From contig JBHPHA010000009.1 of the NCBI GenBank assembly GCA_042569905.1, forward strand, positions 1 to 38,885: a DNA stretch of 38,885 bases, written 5' to 3'. The notes beneath the pieces were generated by a model. The model saw only the letters and a program-made list of their open reading frames with translations. It searched no databases and was not told the origin of the DNA. Shown piece after piece: positions 1-6,919 of this stretch. The stretch's first letter is position 1; every line of letters starts with the position of its first letter. A program made the translations under genes and the position numbers. The DNA is from JBHPHA01 sp042569905. Lineage in GTDB: Bacteria > Patescibacteriota > Minisyncoccia > Moranbacterales > UBA9337.

Positions 1-397
1 TCTCAACAATATTTTGGATTTTTTCAGTTGCTTCGATATATGAATCTTGGTAACTAAATTGAACAGGTTTTCCAAATCTTACTGTTACGGTTCCACGTTT
101 TTGTGGAAATTTTTCCCCAAAAGGAATAATTTTATCAACACCTGTAATTTTGACTAGAATTACTTCTGTGTTCATTGCGATTGCAATGAGATCTGCACCG
201 CATTTAAAAGGTTGGAGTTCCCCTGTACGACTAAGTTGTTCTTCTGGATAGGTAATAACGGAGTAGTCTTGATCTAGTCTGTGACCAACATATTGTAGTC
301 CATATTGAACTATTTTTCTAGGACCGTCCTAGCTAAACACTTCGAGAGGGGAGTATATTTCTCCTGTGATTGAGAAGATGCATGTCAGTATATGAGG
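1..397 (-). pseudogene. Broken PlsC-type acyltransferase, C-terminal part, runs off window edge
   Basis: Read on the minus strand, 328 down to 1 is open and translates to a recognisable glycerolipid acyltransferase C-terminal region. It has GPRKIVQYG, then YPEEQLSRTGELQPFKCGA (the counterpart of the FPEGTRS.dG.l.PFK.G motif), then a VILVKITG strand and a GTVTVRFGKPV strand. There is no start codon: the frame is closed by TAG at 329-331. The same frame beyond that stop (397-332) is open but has only weak resemblance to the family, and ends at TAA 398-400. The HxxxxD catalytic motif expected further upstream is absent, because a terminator hairpin and a repeat occupy that DNA. I infer a gene that has lost its N-terminal half and gained at least one in-frame stop. 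The family call is good; the remainder lies outside the window. Confidence 0.7.
318..332. repeat. Short palindrome at the break of the acyltransferase relic
   Basis: CTAGGACCGTCCTAG is a perfect inverted repeat with 7-bp arms around one base. It sits exactly where the acyltransferase frame is interrupted by TAG. It may mark a rearrangement point or be chance; nothing else of a mobile element is seen next to it. Confidence 0.5.
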
Positions 398-400
398 TTA

Positions 401-453
401 AAGAAAAATAAAAAAGCTAGCTAAGAAAATTAGCTAGCTTTTTTATTTTTCTT
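401..453. terminator. Long perfect hairpin, bidirectional terminator
   Basis: Positions 401-424 and 430-453 are exact reverse complements (24-bp stem, 5-nt loop GAAAA). The core GCTAGCTAA / TTAGCTAGC is flanked by A-tracts on one side and T-tracts on the other, so it can terminate transcription from either direction. The arm length is unusual; other terminators in the window have about 8-14 bp. Confidence 0.8.
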
Positions 454-499
454 AATTCGTCAAAAACCTTTTAACCGAGAAATCACATTTCTTAAAATT

Positions 500-591
500 T
501 TTATCAATACTTTTCTAGTCTATAGTTCGAAAGCTATTCAGTAGCGGAAGCAATATTAGAAAACGACTTATTCAAGCTGTTTTTTTTGGAT
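500..591 (+). repeat. Degenerate tRNA-3'-end-like repeat, copy C
   Basis: This stretch aligns by eye with the copy at about 38665-38752: the shared upstream run ending in caatactttyc, then AGTTCGAAAGCT, a GCGGA.GC block, TTAGAAAA, and a hairpin with T-run (560-569 pairing imperfectly with 574-583, then T8). It keeps the extra AAGCT after TTCG seen in that copy. The short stem around TTCGAAAG is ATAG/CTAT here and ACAG/CTGT there, a compensatory change. It is the most decayed of three copies in the window. Confidence 0.6.
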
Positions 592-631
592 AATATTTGA
601 GTGTGGAAGTTGTTTCAGTTGGTGGGGTCTA

Positions 632-1804
632 CTATTTGATATTTTTCTTTATTTTAGCATCTTTGATTTCATATTTTTTTCGCATTGATGCGAACTTAAT
701 CAGTCTATTTGCAAGATATCCAATTAATAAAATAAATACAAAATAGGAAATTGTGCTGGTTGTAATTTCTGGCATTTTTTGATTTAGAATTCTTAGTAAT
801 CCAACCATAACCCCAGCTGATGTGATTACCGTTAAATCTTTGAATGATGAGTTGGCGCTTTCGGCCTGAATATCTGAAAAAAGATCTTGTGCGGAGCTCA
901 CGTAGTTTTTGGTCATTGTCCAAACTTCTTTTACATAGGCTAATGTGTTGGATAGTGTTTCATACCTGAATTGGAGTAGTTCTGATATATTCTTTAGTTC
1001 TTTATCTTTTTCAATTATCTTACTTCTTGTCCCTATGTAGGTTCCCATTTGATTTAGTCTGCTTTCGATAAGGTTTATTGTTTTACTATATCCTTCAATT
1101 TTTGATTTCAGCGCGTCTGCTTCATGACCTCGAATTTCTTTCCTTTCTTTTATGTCTGCAATTTTCTCCCAAATTATTCTGTGCAAGTTGAGATACCTGT
1201 GCAATTGGCCTTTGAATTCTCTCGCGAAAATTTGCTCATTAATGAGTCGTTCTATTTTATGTGGCTCCTCAGCTATATTGTTTATTATATATAACTTATC
1301 TCCTTTATATATTTCAAATTTCTTCTTTTTAATCTCAAGAGATTTTTCTTGATTAAAATCTTTTAACAGTTCCTCGACTTTATTGTTGGTAGCCTTATTA
1401 AGAACGATAAAGTATGGATAAATTGTTTTTATGTTAGCAAGTTCCTTTGGGATCGGAGCTCCAAGGCTGAAGATGTAGCTAATCGCAGGAGATAGTTTGT
1501 TTTCATAGAAGTTAGTTAGTTTTGAAATATTTCGTTTTGTTTCTGTATGGGTCATGCTTAGGGTAATTAGTCCGTCTTCAAATATTCTTACAGTAATCCC
1601 TGTTTTTGTTTTAATATTGATATGCTCAAATTCATCTATTTTTACTTCAATCACTTCAATTTCAAGAGAATCTCTGAGATTTTTAAGTTTGTTTTTATTT
1701 AGCTTAAGGGGTGAATCAATTCCTTTTAGGAAATCATACGTTTCCGACAAATGCAATGTTGTTCTTTGATACCATCCGCCAATGAATATTTTTTTTGAGC
1801 TCAT
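632..1804 (-). CDS. Membrane-anchored hypothetical protein with C-terminal TM pair
   Basis: A 390-residue protein that I do not recognise. I take the ATG at 1804 (MSSKKIFIGGWYQRT) as start. An upstream in-frame ATG at 1849 would add 15 residues rich in Asn and Tyr and has no better ribosome site. The N-terminal 200 residues are mixed alpha/beta, and residues about 200-315 are charged and helical, probably coiled coil. Two hydrophobic segments follow near residues 318-336 and 343-365, then a basic tail ending KKNIK. The arrangement suggests a large cytoplasmic part held at the membrane by a C-terminal hairpin. It is divergent from the rhomboid gene and its own upstream region is AT-rich. No catalytic motif is visible. 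Confidence 0.75.
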   Translation of the reverse strand: MSSKKIFIGGWYQRTTLHLSETYDFLKGIDSPLKLNKNKLKNLRDSLEIEVIEVKIDEFEHINIKTKTGITVRIFEDGLITLSMTHTETKRNISKLTNFYENKLSPAISYIFSLGAPIPKELANIKTIYPYFIVLNKATNNKVEELLKDFNQEKSLEIKKKKFEIYKGDKLYIINNIAEEPHKIERLINEQIFAREFKGQLHRYLNLHRIIWEKIADIKERKEIRGHEADALKSKIEGYSKTINLIESRLNQMGTYIGTRSKIIEKDKELKNISELLQFRYETLSNTLAYVKEVWTMTKNYVSSAQDLFSDIQAESANSSFKDLTVITSAGVMVGLLRILNQKMPEITTSTISYFVFILLIGYLANRLIKFASMRKKYEIKDAKIKKNIK

Positions 1805-1866
1805 GATGTAATTTAAGTTATTTTTATTAGTATATATGTATTGTAGCAAATTTATTAATCGTATTA

Positions 1867-1923
1867 TAGTTTTTTGATAAATTAGTCAAGGATTGTTTTT
1901 GATAAGTCAGATAGGGTTGACAA
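1867..1923 (+). repeat. 57-bp direct repeat, copy 1 (promoter module)
   Basis: Positions 1867-1923 match 2980-3036 over 57 bp without a difference that I can see. The repeat begins TAGTTTTTTGATAAATTAG and ends GGGTTGACAA, so it includes the -35 hexamer of the promoter that follows. The flanks differ on both sides. Confidence 0.9.
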
Positions 1924-1945
1924 GGTAGTCGGGATATTATATTAT
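1917..1945 (+). promoter_or_regulatory. Sigma-70-type promoter for the rhomboid gene
   Basis: TTGACA at 1917-1922, a 17-nt spacer, TATTAT at 1940-1945. The start of transcription would fall near 1952, about 60 nt before the chosen ATG. The -35 lies in the 57-bp repeat while the -10 is unique. Confidence 0.8.
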
Positions 1946-2010
1946 TTCTTATTGGAGTTCTTTTAATCCGCAGGGGGTTATCGTTGAAAATATTAATAGG
2001 AGTTCTGAAA

Positions 2011-2547
2011 ATGAAAGATTTGAAAAAAAGTTGTTATTGGTCGTTTATCGCTGTAGCTTTTATATGGATAGTTCACGTTGTGGGCTGGATACTTCCGTTT
2101 AATATTCAGGTTTTAGGCATTCATCCGCACGAATTGATAGGGTTGGTGGGAATATTTTTTGCTCCATTCATTCATGCAAGTCTGGCGCATTTAATTGCTA
2201 ATAGCCTGGCATTGTTTGTCCTCTTATTAGTTGCCATTGCGTATGATCGTAATTTGGCAATTCGAGCGATATTGGTGATAATGATAGTCGGAGGCTTAGG
2301 AACTTGGATAGTTGGAAGCAGTAACTCGGTGCACATAGGTGCAAGTGGCGTTGTTTTTGGGCTTATGGGGTACTTATTATCTCTCGGGTATTATCAAAGG
2401 AGTCCGAAGGCGATAATAACATCCATTTTAGTATTCCTTGTGTACGGAGGAGCATTGATGTCTCTACTGATCCCTGTTGCTGGCGTAAGTTGGAGTGGTC
2501 ACCTTTTTGGTTTTATTGGAGGTATTTACGCGGCTAAAAATAAATAG
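2011..2547 (+). CDS. Rhomboid-family intramembrane serine protease
   Basis: A compact 178-residue, six-TM rhomboid. Visible motifs are HLIAN (H60, N64) in TM2, GASGVVFG with the predicted nucleophile S112 in TM4, and SGHLFGFIGG with the catalytic H164 in the last TM. That is the minimal Ser-His dyad architecture of bacterial rhomboids, which cleave transmembrane substrates inside the membrane. I chose ATG 2011 because AGGAG at 1998-2002 lies 8 nt upstream. A TTG at 1984 is in frame but has no SD and precedes the SD itself. It has its own consensus promoter (1917-1945) and stands alone. The strong SD contrasts with the neighbouring housekeeping genes. The substrate cannot be inferred. Confidence 0.9.
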   Translation: MKDLKKSCYWSFIAVAFIWIVHVVGWILPFNIQVLGIHPHELIGLVGIFFAPFIHASLAHLIANSLALFVLLLVAIAYDRNLAIRAILVIMIVGGLGTWIVGSSNSVHIGASGVVFGLMGYLLSLGYYQRSPKAIITSILVFLVYGGALMSLLIPVAGVSWSGHLFGFIGGIYAAKNK

Positions 2548-2979
2548 AATTTTTATTGAACAAACAAAGGCGATGAGGTTGAAAACCAATATTCGCTTTT
2601 TATTTTTCTGAATTAATCAAGAATATTCCTTTACTAATCATATCTTTAGATCTTTAGATTGTTGCTGTGTTATGGTAATATTAAAAATATTATAAATTAA
2701 AATAAAATTATGAAAAATAAATTTTTGCGCATATTGAAGATATTTGGAATAGAGTAGTTATTATTAAGAGTAGTTTCTGTAGCGTTGGTTATAATTTACT
2801 GTGTCCTCAATTGTTTCAATACCTTTTGATTTACTTAGAATAAATGGTCTTTCATAGTTCTCTTTTACTTGTGCAACTATTTAATGTTACCAAATTACTG
2901 AATCAATCATGGACTGTTTTTTGATAAGAATAATACAAGTGTAATCCGTTGATAGTGGATGTGGTAAGTTTGTATGTCG
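2548..2979. other. Intergenic stretch with possible gene relics
   Basis: No intact gene is seen. Two coding-like traces exist. On the plus strand from ATG 2710, a short peptide MKNKFLRILKIFGIE stops at TAG and the frame continues as a hydrophobic segment to a second stop. On the minus strand, 2880-2764 encodes about 38 residues without a start codon, ending QRYRNYS then TAA. These may be decayed genes or chance. Confidence 0.35.
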
Positions 2980-3036
2980 TAGTTTTTTGATAAATTAGTC
3001 AAGGATTGTTTTTGATAAGTCAGATAGGGTTGACAA
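2980..3036 (+). repeat. 57-bp direct repeat, copy 2 (promoter module)
   Basis: Second copy of the 1867-1923 repeat, 1,113 bp downstream, again ending in GGGTTGACAA and again supplying the -35 box of a promoter whose -10 is TATTAT at 17-bp spacing. This points to duplication of a regulatory module rather than of a gene. Confidence 0.9.
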
Positions 3037-3058
3037 TGTGGTTGTAATAATTTATTAT
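3030..3058 (+). promoter_or_regulatory. Sigma-70-type promoter for the HAD gene
   Basis: TTGACA at 3030-3035, 17-nt spacer, TATTAT at 3053-3058. The predicted transcript has a leader of about 110 nt. Confidence 0.8.
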
Positions 3059-3065
3059 TTAGAGT

Positions 3066-3160
3066 CAAATTAAAAAGGTTAATTTGCAAAAAAAAGACGT
3101 AAAAGATGAATAATCTTTACAAAAGACTCTTGGTAAATCGGGATGATTTTAATTATCCCA
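3066..3160 (+). promoter_or_regulatory. Structured 5' leader of the HAD gene (three hairpins)
   Basis: Three stems follow one another between the promoter and the SD. CAAATTAA/TTAATTTG (3066-3073 with 3079-3086, loop AAAGG). GTAAAAGAT/ATCTTTAC with one bulged A (3099-3107 with 3113-3120). GGGATGA/TTATCCC with a G-T pair (3140-3146 with 3153-3159), ending 4 nt before the SD GGAGGTG at 3164. No known riboswitch is recognised. Confidence 0.45.
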
Positions 3161-3174
3161 AATGGAGGTGATTG

Positions 3175-3783
3175 ATGGTTACTTGTGATGCGAAAGCGGT
3201 AATTTTTGATTTGTATGGTACTTTGATATTTGTGGCTAATAAGAAGAAACTATACAGAAGGGTATTAAGCTTAAAACAATGGGCACAGATAAGAGAACTT
3301 GCTCTTGTTTGTGACATGAGCCTTAGTGAGATTTTTGGCAAGTTGGGAATTAGCTTAGATCCTGATGTCATTTCGGAAATTGAAATGGATATTAGGTCTG
3401 AGGTAAGGAGTGTGCATTGTTATCCAGAGACAATCGAATTATTGCATTGGCTGAGATTAAGAGGTATCAAGCTGGGTACAGTATCTAATTTGGCTACTCC
3501 ATACAAGAGGCCTTTTTTCCGATTAGCATTGGATAGCCTTATTGATGAATATATTTTTTCATGTGATGTGGGTTTTAAAAAGCCTGAAGGTGTAATATTT
3601 GAATCGATGATCCAAAGGCTTGGTGTTGATTCAAGTGAGATATTGATGGTAGGAGATAGTGTGGCTTCTGATTTTATTGGATCAAGAGAAGCTGGCTTGC
3701 GCGCAATACTTTTAAGTAGGGTCAAGAAAAGAGGGTTTGATCATGAAATTGAATCACTGGAGGAGTTGAAAAAATTATTCTAG
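3175..3783 (+). CDS. HAD-superfamily hydrolase
   Basis: A 202-residue haloacid-dehalogenase-like phosphatase/hydrolase. Motif I is FDLYGTL with the nucleophile Asp12; the second Asp of the phosphatase DxD signature is Tyr, as in the haloacid-dehalogenase-like branch. Motif II is GTVSNLA, motif III the Lys in FKKPEG, and motif IV is VGDSVASDF. A helical cap lies between motifs I and II. Start ATG 3175 is set by GGAGGTG at 3164-3170; the TTG at 3172 is too close to the SD. It is monocistronic with its own promoter and leader. The substrate is not predictable; a small phosphorylated metabolite is likely. The Tyr in motif I leaves room for dehalogenase-type rather than phosphatase chemistry. Confidence 0.88.
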   Translation: MVTCDAKAVIFDLYGTLIFVANKKKLYRRVLSLKQWAQIRELALVCDMSLSEIFGKLGISLDPDVISEIEMDIRSEVRSVHCYPETIELLHWLRLRGIKLGTVSNLATPYKRPFFRLALDSLIDEYIFSCDVGFKKPEGVIFESMIQRLGVDSSEILMVGDSVASDFIGSREAGLRAILLSRVKKRGFDHEIESLEELKKLF

Positions 3784-3923
3784 TTTTTTTAATAGAGTTT
3801 GGAGTTCAGGGTCTTTCTTTGATCTCGAATTTTTCAAAGCAAAGTGGTTTAATAGTCATGATCTTTTGTGTGTCTATGATGTAGTAGGGAGATAAATGAA
3901 CGTAGTTATGCTATGAATTATAG

Positions 3924-3958
3924 CCCACTGGTATAAAATATATTTCGGTGGGTTTTTT
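3924..3958 (+). terminator. Rho-independent terminator
   Basis: CCCAC (3924-3928) pairs with GTGGG (3948-3952), followed by TTTTTTATTTT. It lies 140 bp after the HAD gene and before greA. Confidence 0.6.
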
Positions 3959-4040
3959 ATTTTGCAAAAATTGCCAGTATAATTAGGGCTTCAAATCTTA
4001 TCTTTCAACTCTAGTTTCACTTCTGTGTATAAGTTAGTGG

Positions 4041-4068
4041 TTGACAATGGTCATATTTCTGATACTAT
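4041..4068 (+). promoter_or_regulatory. Promoter for greA
   Basis: TTGACA at 4041-4046 and TACTAT at 4063-4068 (16-nt spacer). An overlapping TATTAT at 4066 would give a 19-nt spacer. Confidence 0.6.
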
Positions 4069-4143
4069 TATCTTGAATGACATTGAATATTAGCTGCGAT
4101 TTTTTTGCAGTCTTTTTATTAATTTTTTTAATCAAAAAACAAA

Positions 4144-4599
4144 ATGACAAAGCTCGTTACTCAAGCTGGATACAATAAACTAAAAGAAGAAATAGAACAC
4201 AGAAAAACAACTGTTCGTCAAGAAATTGCACAAGCAATTAAGGAGGCAAAAGAACAAGGTGACTTAAGTGAAAATGCTGAATATAGTGAGGCGAAGAGTC
4301 AACAAACAGAAAATGAGACCAGAATTGCTCAACTGGAAATTCTAATAAAAGAGGCTAAGATTGTTGAAAAAAGTAGTTCTTCTGATGCTGTTCAAATCGG
4401 ATCTAGTGTTAAGGTTCAATCTGATGGAAAGGAAGTTACTTTTCATATCGTAGGGTCAAACGAGGCTGATCCAGGAGAATATAAAATCTCCAATGAGTCT
4501 CCTATTGGAAAGGCTCTTCTTGGAAAAACAAAAGGAGATAAAGCTGAAGTTGAAACTCCAGGAGGGAAGATGAGTTATAGAATTATATCAATTAGTTAA
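4144..4599 (+). CDS. greA: Transcription elongation factor GreA
   Basis: A 151-residue GreA/GreB protein of normal length. The N-terminal antiparallel coiled coil (about residues 1-75) carries GDLSENAEY at residues 39-47, whose acidic tip residues coordinate the metal used for RNA cleavage inside stalled RNA polymerase. The C-terminal FKBP-like part includes SPIGKALLGK and the terminal GGKMSYRIISI strand. The start ATG is preceded by an A-rich stretch without SD, the pattern of the other housekeeping genes here. It has its own promoter and terminator, so it is monocistronic. Confidence 0.96.
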   Translation: MTKLVTQAGYNKLKEEIEHRKTTVRQEIAQAIKEAKEQGDLSENAEYSEAKSQQTENETRIAQLEILIKEAKIVEKSSSSDAVQIGSSVKVQSDGKEVTFHIVGSNEADPGEYKISNESPIGKALLGKTKGDKAEVETPGGKMSYRIISIS

Positions 4600-4625
4600 A
4601 TTTATCTTTTTGAAATTTAGAAATT

Positions 4626-4655
4626 AAAAAACAGCTCACTAGTGAGCTGTTTTTT
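4626..4655. terminator. Terminator after greA
   Basis: AACAGCTCACT / AGTGAGCTGTT form a perfect palindrome centred between 4640 and 4641, with a 5' A-tract and a 3' T-run. Confidence 0.85.
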
Positions 4656-4678
4656 GTTGGAGAAGAGAATGATTTTTC

Positions 4679-4712
4679 TCAAATCTCATTTTGCTATATC
4701 AAATCTCATTTT
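4679..4712 (+). repeat. 14-bp direct repeat upstream of lysS
   Basis: TCAAATCTCATTTT occurs at 4679-4692 and again at 4699-4712, a 20-bp period, ending just before the predicted -35. Two copies two helical turns apart are compatible with a binding site on one face of the DNA. Confidence 0.5.
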
Positions 4713-4714
4713 TA

Positions 4715-4743
4715 TTGCAATTATTGATCAAATGAGGTAAATT
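4715..4743 (+). promoter_or_regulatory. Promoter for the lysS operon
   Basis: TTGCAA at 4715-4720, 17-nt spacer, TAAATT at 4738-4743, 30 bp before the lysS ATG. Confidence 0.5.
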
Positions 4744-4773
4744 AAAGAGGTTAATACTTAAACTTTTTAAAAA

Positions 4774-6885
4774 ATGCGCGAAGACATTAGAAAGACTAAA
4801 TTGGAAAAATTGGAAAATCTTAAAAATGCTGGAATGGAGGCGTATCCTGAGAAATCTAAGCGTTCTTTTTCTAATGCCGAGGCTTTGGAAAAATTTGATG
4901 ATATTGAAGAGTCTGTGTTTTTGACAGGGCGAGTAGTCTCAAATCGTCCAATGGGAGGGTCTGCTTTTTGTCATATTGAAGACGAGTCAGGAAAAATTCA
5001 ATTATTTTTCAATAAGAATAATATGGATACTGATAAATTTAAGCTTTTTGTTAAAAATATTGAACTTGGTGATTTTATTCAAGTAGAGGGTGAAATGTTT
5101 AAGACGAAGACGGATGAAAAATCATTGAAGGTTATTGATTGGAAAGTTCTAAGTAAAGCATTGGCGCCTTTTCCGACCGAACACTTTGGCTTTAAGAATG
5201 AGGATGAGAAGTATAGAAAAAGATATTTAGATTTATTTTTCAATAAAGATGAGCGTGAAATTTTTGTGAGACGAGCGGCTTTTTGGAGGGCAATGAGAAA
5301 TTTTATGACTGAGAAAGGGTTTATGGAAGTAGAAACTCCTTGTATTGAGACAACTACTGGTGGTGCGGAAGCAAGACCATTCAAGACGCATCATAATGAT
5401 TTTGATATTGATGTTTTCATGAGAATTTCTATTGGAGAGCTTTGGCAAAAGAGACTAATGGCAGCAGGATTTGAAAAAACATTTGAAATTGGAAGGGCCT
5501 TTAGGAATGAGGGAAGTAGTCCGAACCATCTTCAGGAATTTACTAATATGGAATTTTATTGGGCATATGCTGACTATAATGACGGAATGGATTTGTCTGT
5601 GGAGCTGTATAGGTATATTGCTAAAGAGGTCTATGGAAAAACTAAGTTTGAAACAAGGGGTCACACTTTTGATTTTGCAGATGAATGGAAGAAAATTGAT
5701 TATGTTGAAGAAATTAAGAGACAAACAGGTGTTGATGTGATCAGCGCTTCAGAAGATGAACTTAGAAATAAGTTACAAGAACTTGAGGTGAAATACGAGG
5801 GAGATAATAAGGAGAGGTTTACCGATTCTCTTTGGAAATATTGTAGAAAAAATATTGCTGGACCAGCCTTTTTGATTAACCATCCATTATTTGTTTCTCC
5901 TCTTGCGAAGGAAAAGAAAGACGTTCCAGGACAAGTAAGTCGTTTTCAAATAATTATTGGAGGAGCAGAGGTTGGAAATGGTTACAGTGAGCTTAATGAC
6001 CCAATTGATCAAAAAAGGAGATTTGAAGAGCAACAGAAACTCTTAGAGGCAGGAGATGATGAAGCAATGATGCCAGATTGGGAATTTGTTGAGATGCTTG
6101 AACACGGAATGCCACCAACATGCGGATTTGGAGTTGGAGAGAGATTGTTTGGATTTTTAGAGGATAAAACATTGAGGGAAGTTACGTTGTTTCCTCTTGT
6201 GAAGCCAAAAAAGAGTGCAGAAAATGTTAGTGTGAAGAAAGGTATTGAGGCTAGTGATTCAGCTGATGAGGTTGAAGTTGTGAATGATGATTCTAGTGAG
6301 CAGGAGATAGGAATTACTTTGGAGGAGGCTCACGCAGCACTGGATAAGCATGTGACAGATCCAATCACAAAATTACATTCACTTGAAAGTGAAGCAATAA
6401 TGAGAGGTCTAGCTAATCATTTTGAGGAAGATGAGGAAAAATGGGGGATTATTGGTCTTTTGCATGACATTGATTGGGACCTTACAAAAGATACGCCAGA
6501 GGAGCATTGCGTAAGAGCTGTAGATATATTGAAAGAAGCTGGAGCTAGTGATTTCCTGATTGAGACAGTTGAGTCGCATAATTATGGATATTTGCCTAAT
6601 GAGTACTTGAGAGATAAGAGGAGGAGTTTAAGGATTCAACATTCTTTGGCAGCGGCAGAAACGCTAACCGGATTGATTATGGCTGCGACATTGATTCGTC
6701 CAGACAAGAAAATTGAAGGACTAGAATTGAAATCTTTGAAAAAGAAATTTAAGAATAAGAAGTTTGCTGAGAGATGTGACAGGAGCATAATTCTTGAGTG
6801 TGAAAAAATTGGTCTTACTTTGGATGAATTTTTAGAAATAGGACTCAAATCGCTGAAGGGAATTGCTGATGAAATAGGAGTATAG
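4774..6885 (+). CDS. lysS: Class II lysyl-tRNA synthetase fused to an HD domain
   Basis: A 703-residue protein, about 200 longer than ordinary LysRS. Residues about 45-145 are the OB-fold anticodon-binding domain (VFLTGRVVSNRPMGG...). The class II core follows: motif 1 around GFMEVETPCIE, motif 2 with FEIGRAFRNEG and EFTNMEFYWAY near residues 235-265, and motif 3 with GFGVGERLFGFL and LREVTLFP. SELNDPIDQ is conserved. After an acidic linker (about 490-515), residues 515-703 form an HD hydrolase-type domain with LLHDIDWD (His564-Asp565), EEHCVRA, ESHNYGY and a C-terminal TGLIMAATLIRPDK segment. This matches a family otherwise known to me as a free-standing HD protein. The frame is continuous, so the fusion is not a reading artefact. 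It heads a unit with the RdgB gene 34 bp downstream. Charging of tRNA-Lys is near certain; the role of the HD domain is unknown. Confidence 0.95.
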   Translation: MREDIRKTKLEKLENLKNAGMEAYPEKSKRSFSNAEALEKFDDIEESVFLTGRVVSNRPMGGSAFCHIEDESGKIQLFFNKNNMDTDKFKLFVKNIELGDFIQVEGEMFKTKTDEKSLKVIDWKVLSKALAPFPTEHFGFKNEDEKYRKRYLDLFFNKDEREIFVRRAAFWRAMRNFMTEKGFMEVETPCIETTTGGAEARPFKTHHNDFDIDVFMRISIGELWQKRLMAAGFEKTFEIGRAFRNEGSSPNHLQEFTNMEFYWAYADYNDGMDLSVELYRYIAKEVYGKTKFETRGHTFDFADEWKKIDYVEEIKRQTGVDVISASEDELRNKLQELEVKYEGDNKERFTDSLWKYCRKNIAGPAFLINHPLFVSPLAKEKKDVPGQVSRFQIIIGGAEVGNGYSELNDPIDQKRRFEEQQKLLEAGDDEAMMPDWEFVEMLEHGMPPTCGFGVGERLFGFLEDKTLREVTLFPLVKPKKSAENVSVKKGIEASDSADEVEVVNDDSSEQEIGITLEEAHAALDKHVTDPITKLHSLESEAIMRGLANHFEEDEEKWGIIGLLHDIDWDLTKDTPEEHCVRAVDILKEAGASDFLIETVESHNYGYLPNEYLRDKRRSLRIQHSLAAAETLTGLIMAATLIRPDKKIEGLELKSLKKKFKNKKFAERCDRSIILECEKIGLTLDEFLEIGLKSLKGIADEIGV

Positions 6886-6919
6886 GCAGGTGAAAATAAG
6901 TTCATGATCGAATCATAAT

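Larger units (their letters stand above)
3784..4143. other. Intergenic stretch between HAD gene and greA
   Basis: About 360 bp without a supportable gene. It holds the terminator at 3924-3958 and the greA promoter at 4041-4068; no repeat or RNA gene is recognised in the rest. Confidence 0.6.

Noticed and set aside
318..453. Insertion-sequence end
   Set aside because: The palindrome and the 24-bp hairpin have no transposase, no matching second end and no target duplication in view; the hairpin reads as a terminator.
1554..1769. Plus-strand frames inside the minus-strand 632-1804 gene
   Set aside because: Low-complexity antisense translation with no SD or promoter; the minus-strand protein has sensible domain layout.
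2907..3089. 60-residue minus-strand frame before the HAD gene
   Set aside because: It overlaps the promoter module and leader hairpins and has no ribosome site; the 57-bp repeat explains part of it.
6300..6360. Separate gene start for the HD domain of LysRS
   Set aside because: The frame is continuous with the synthetase, the linker has no SD and no good start codon; a fused protein is the simpler reading.
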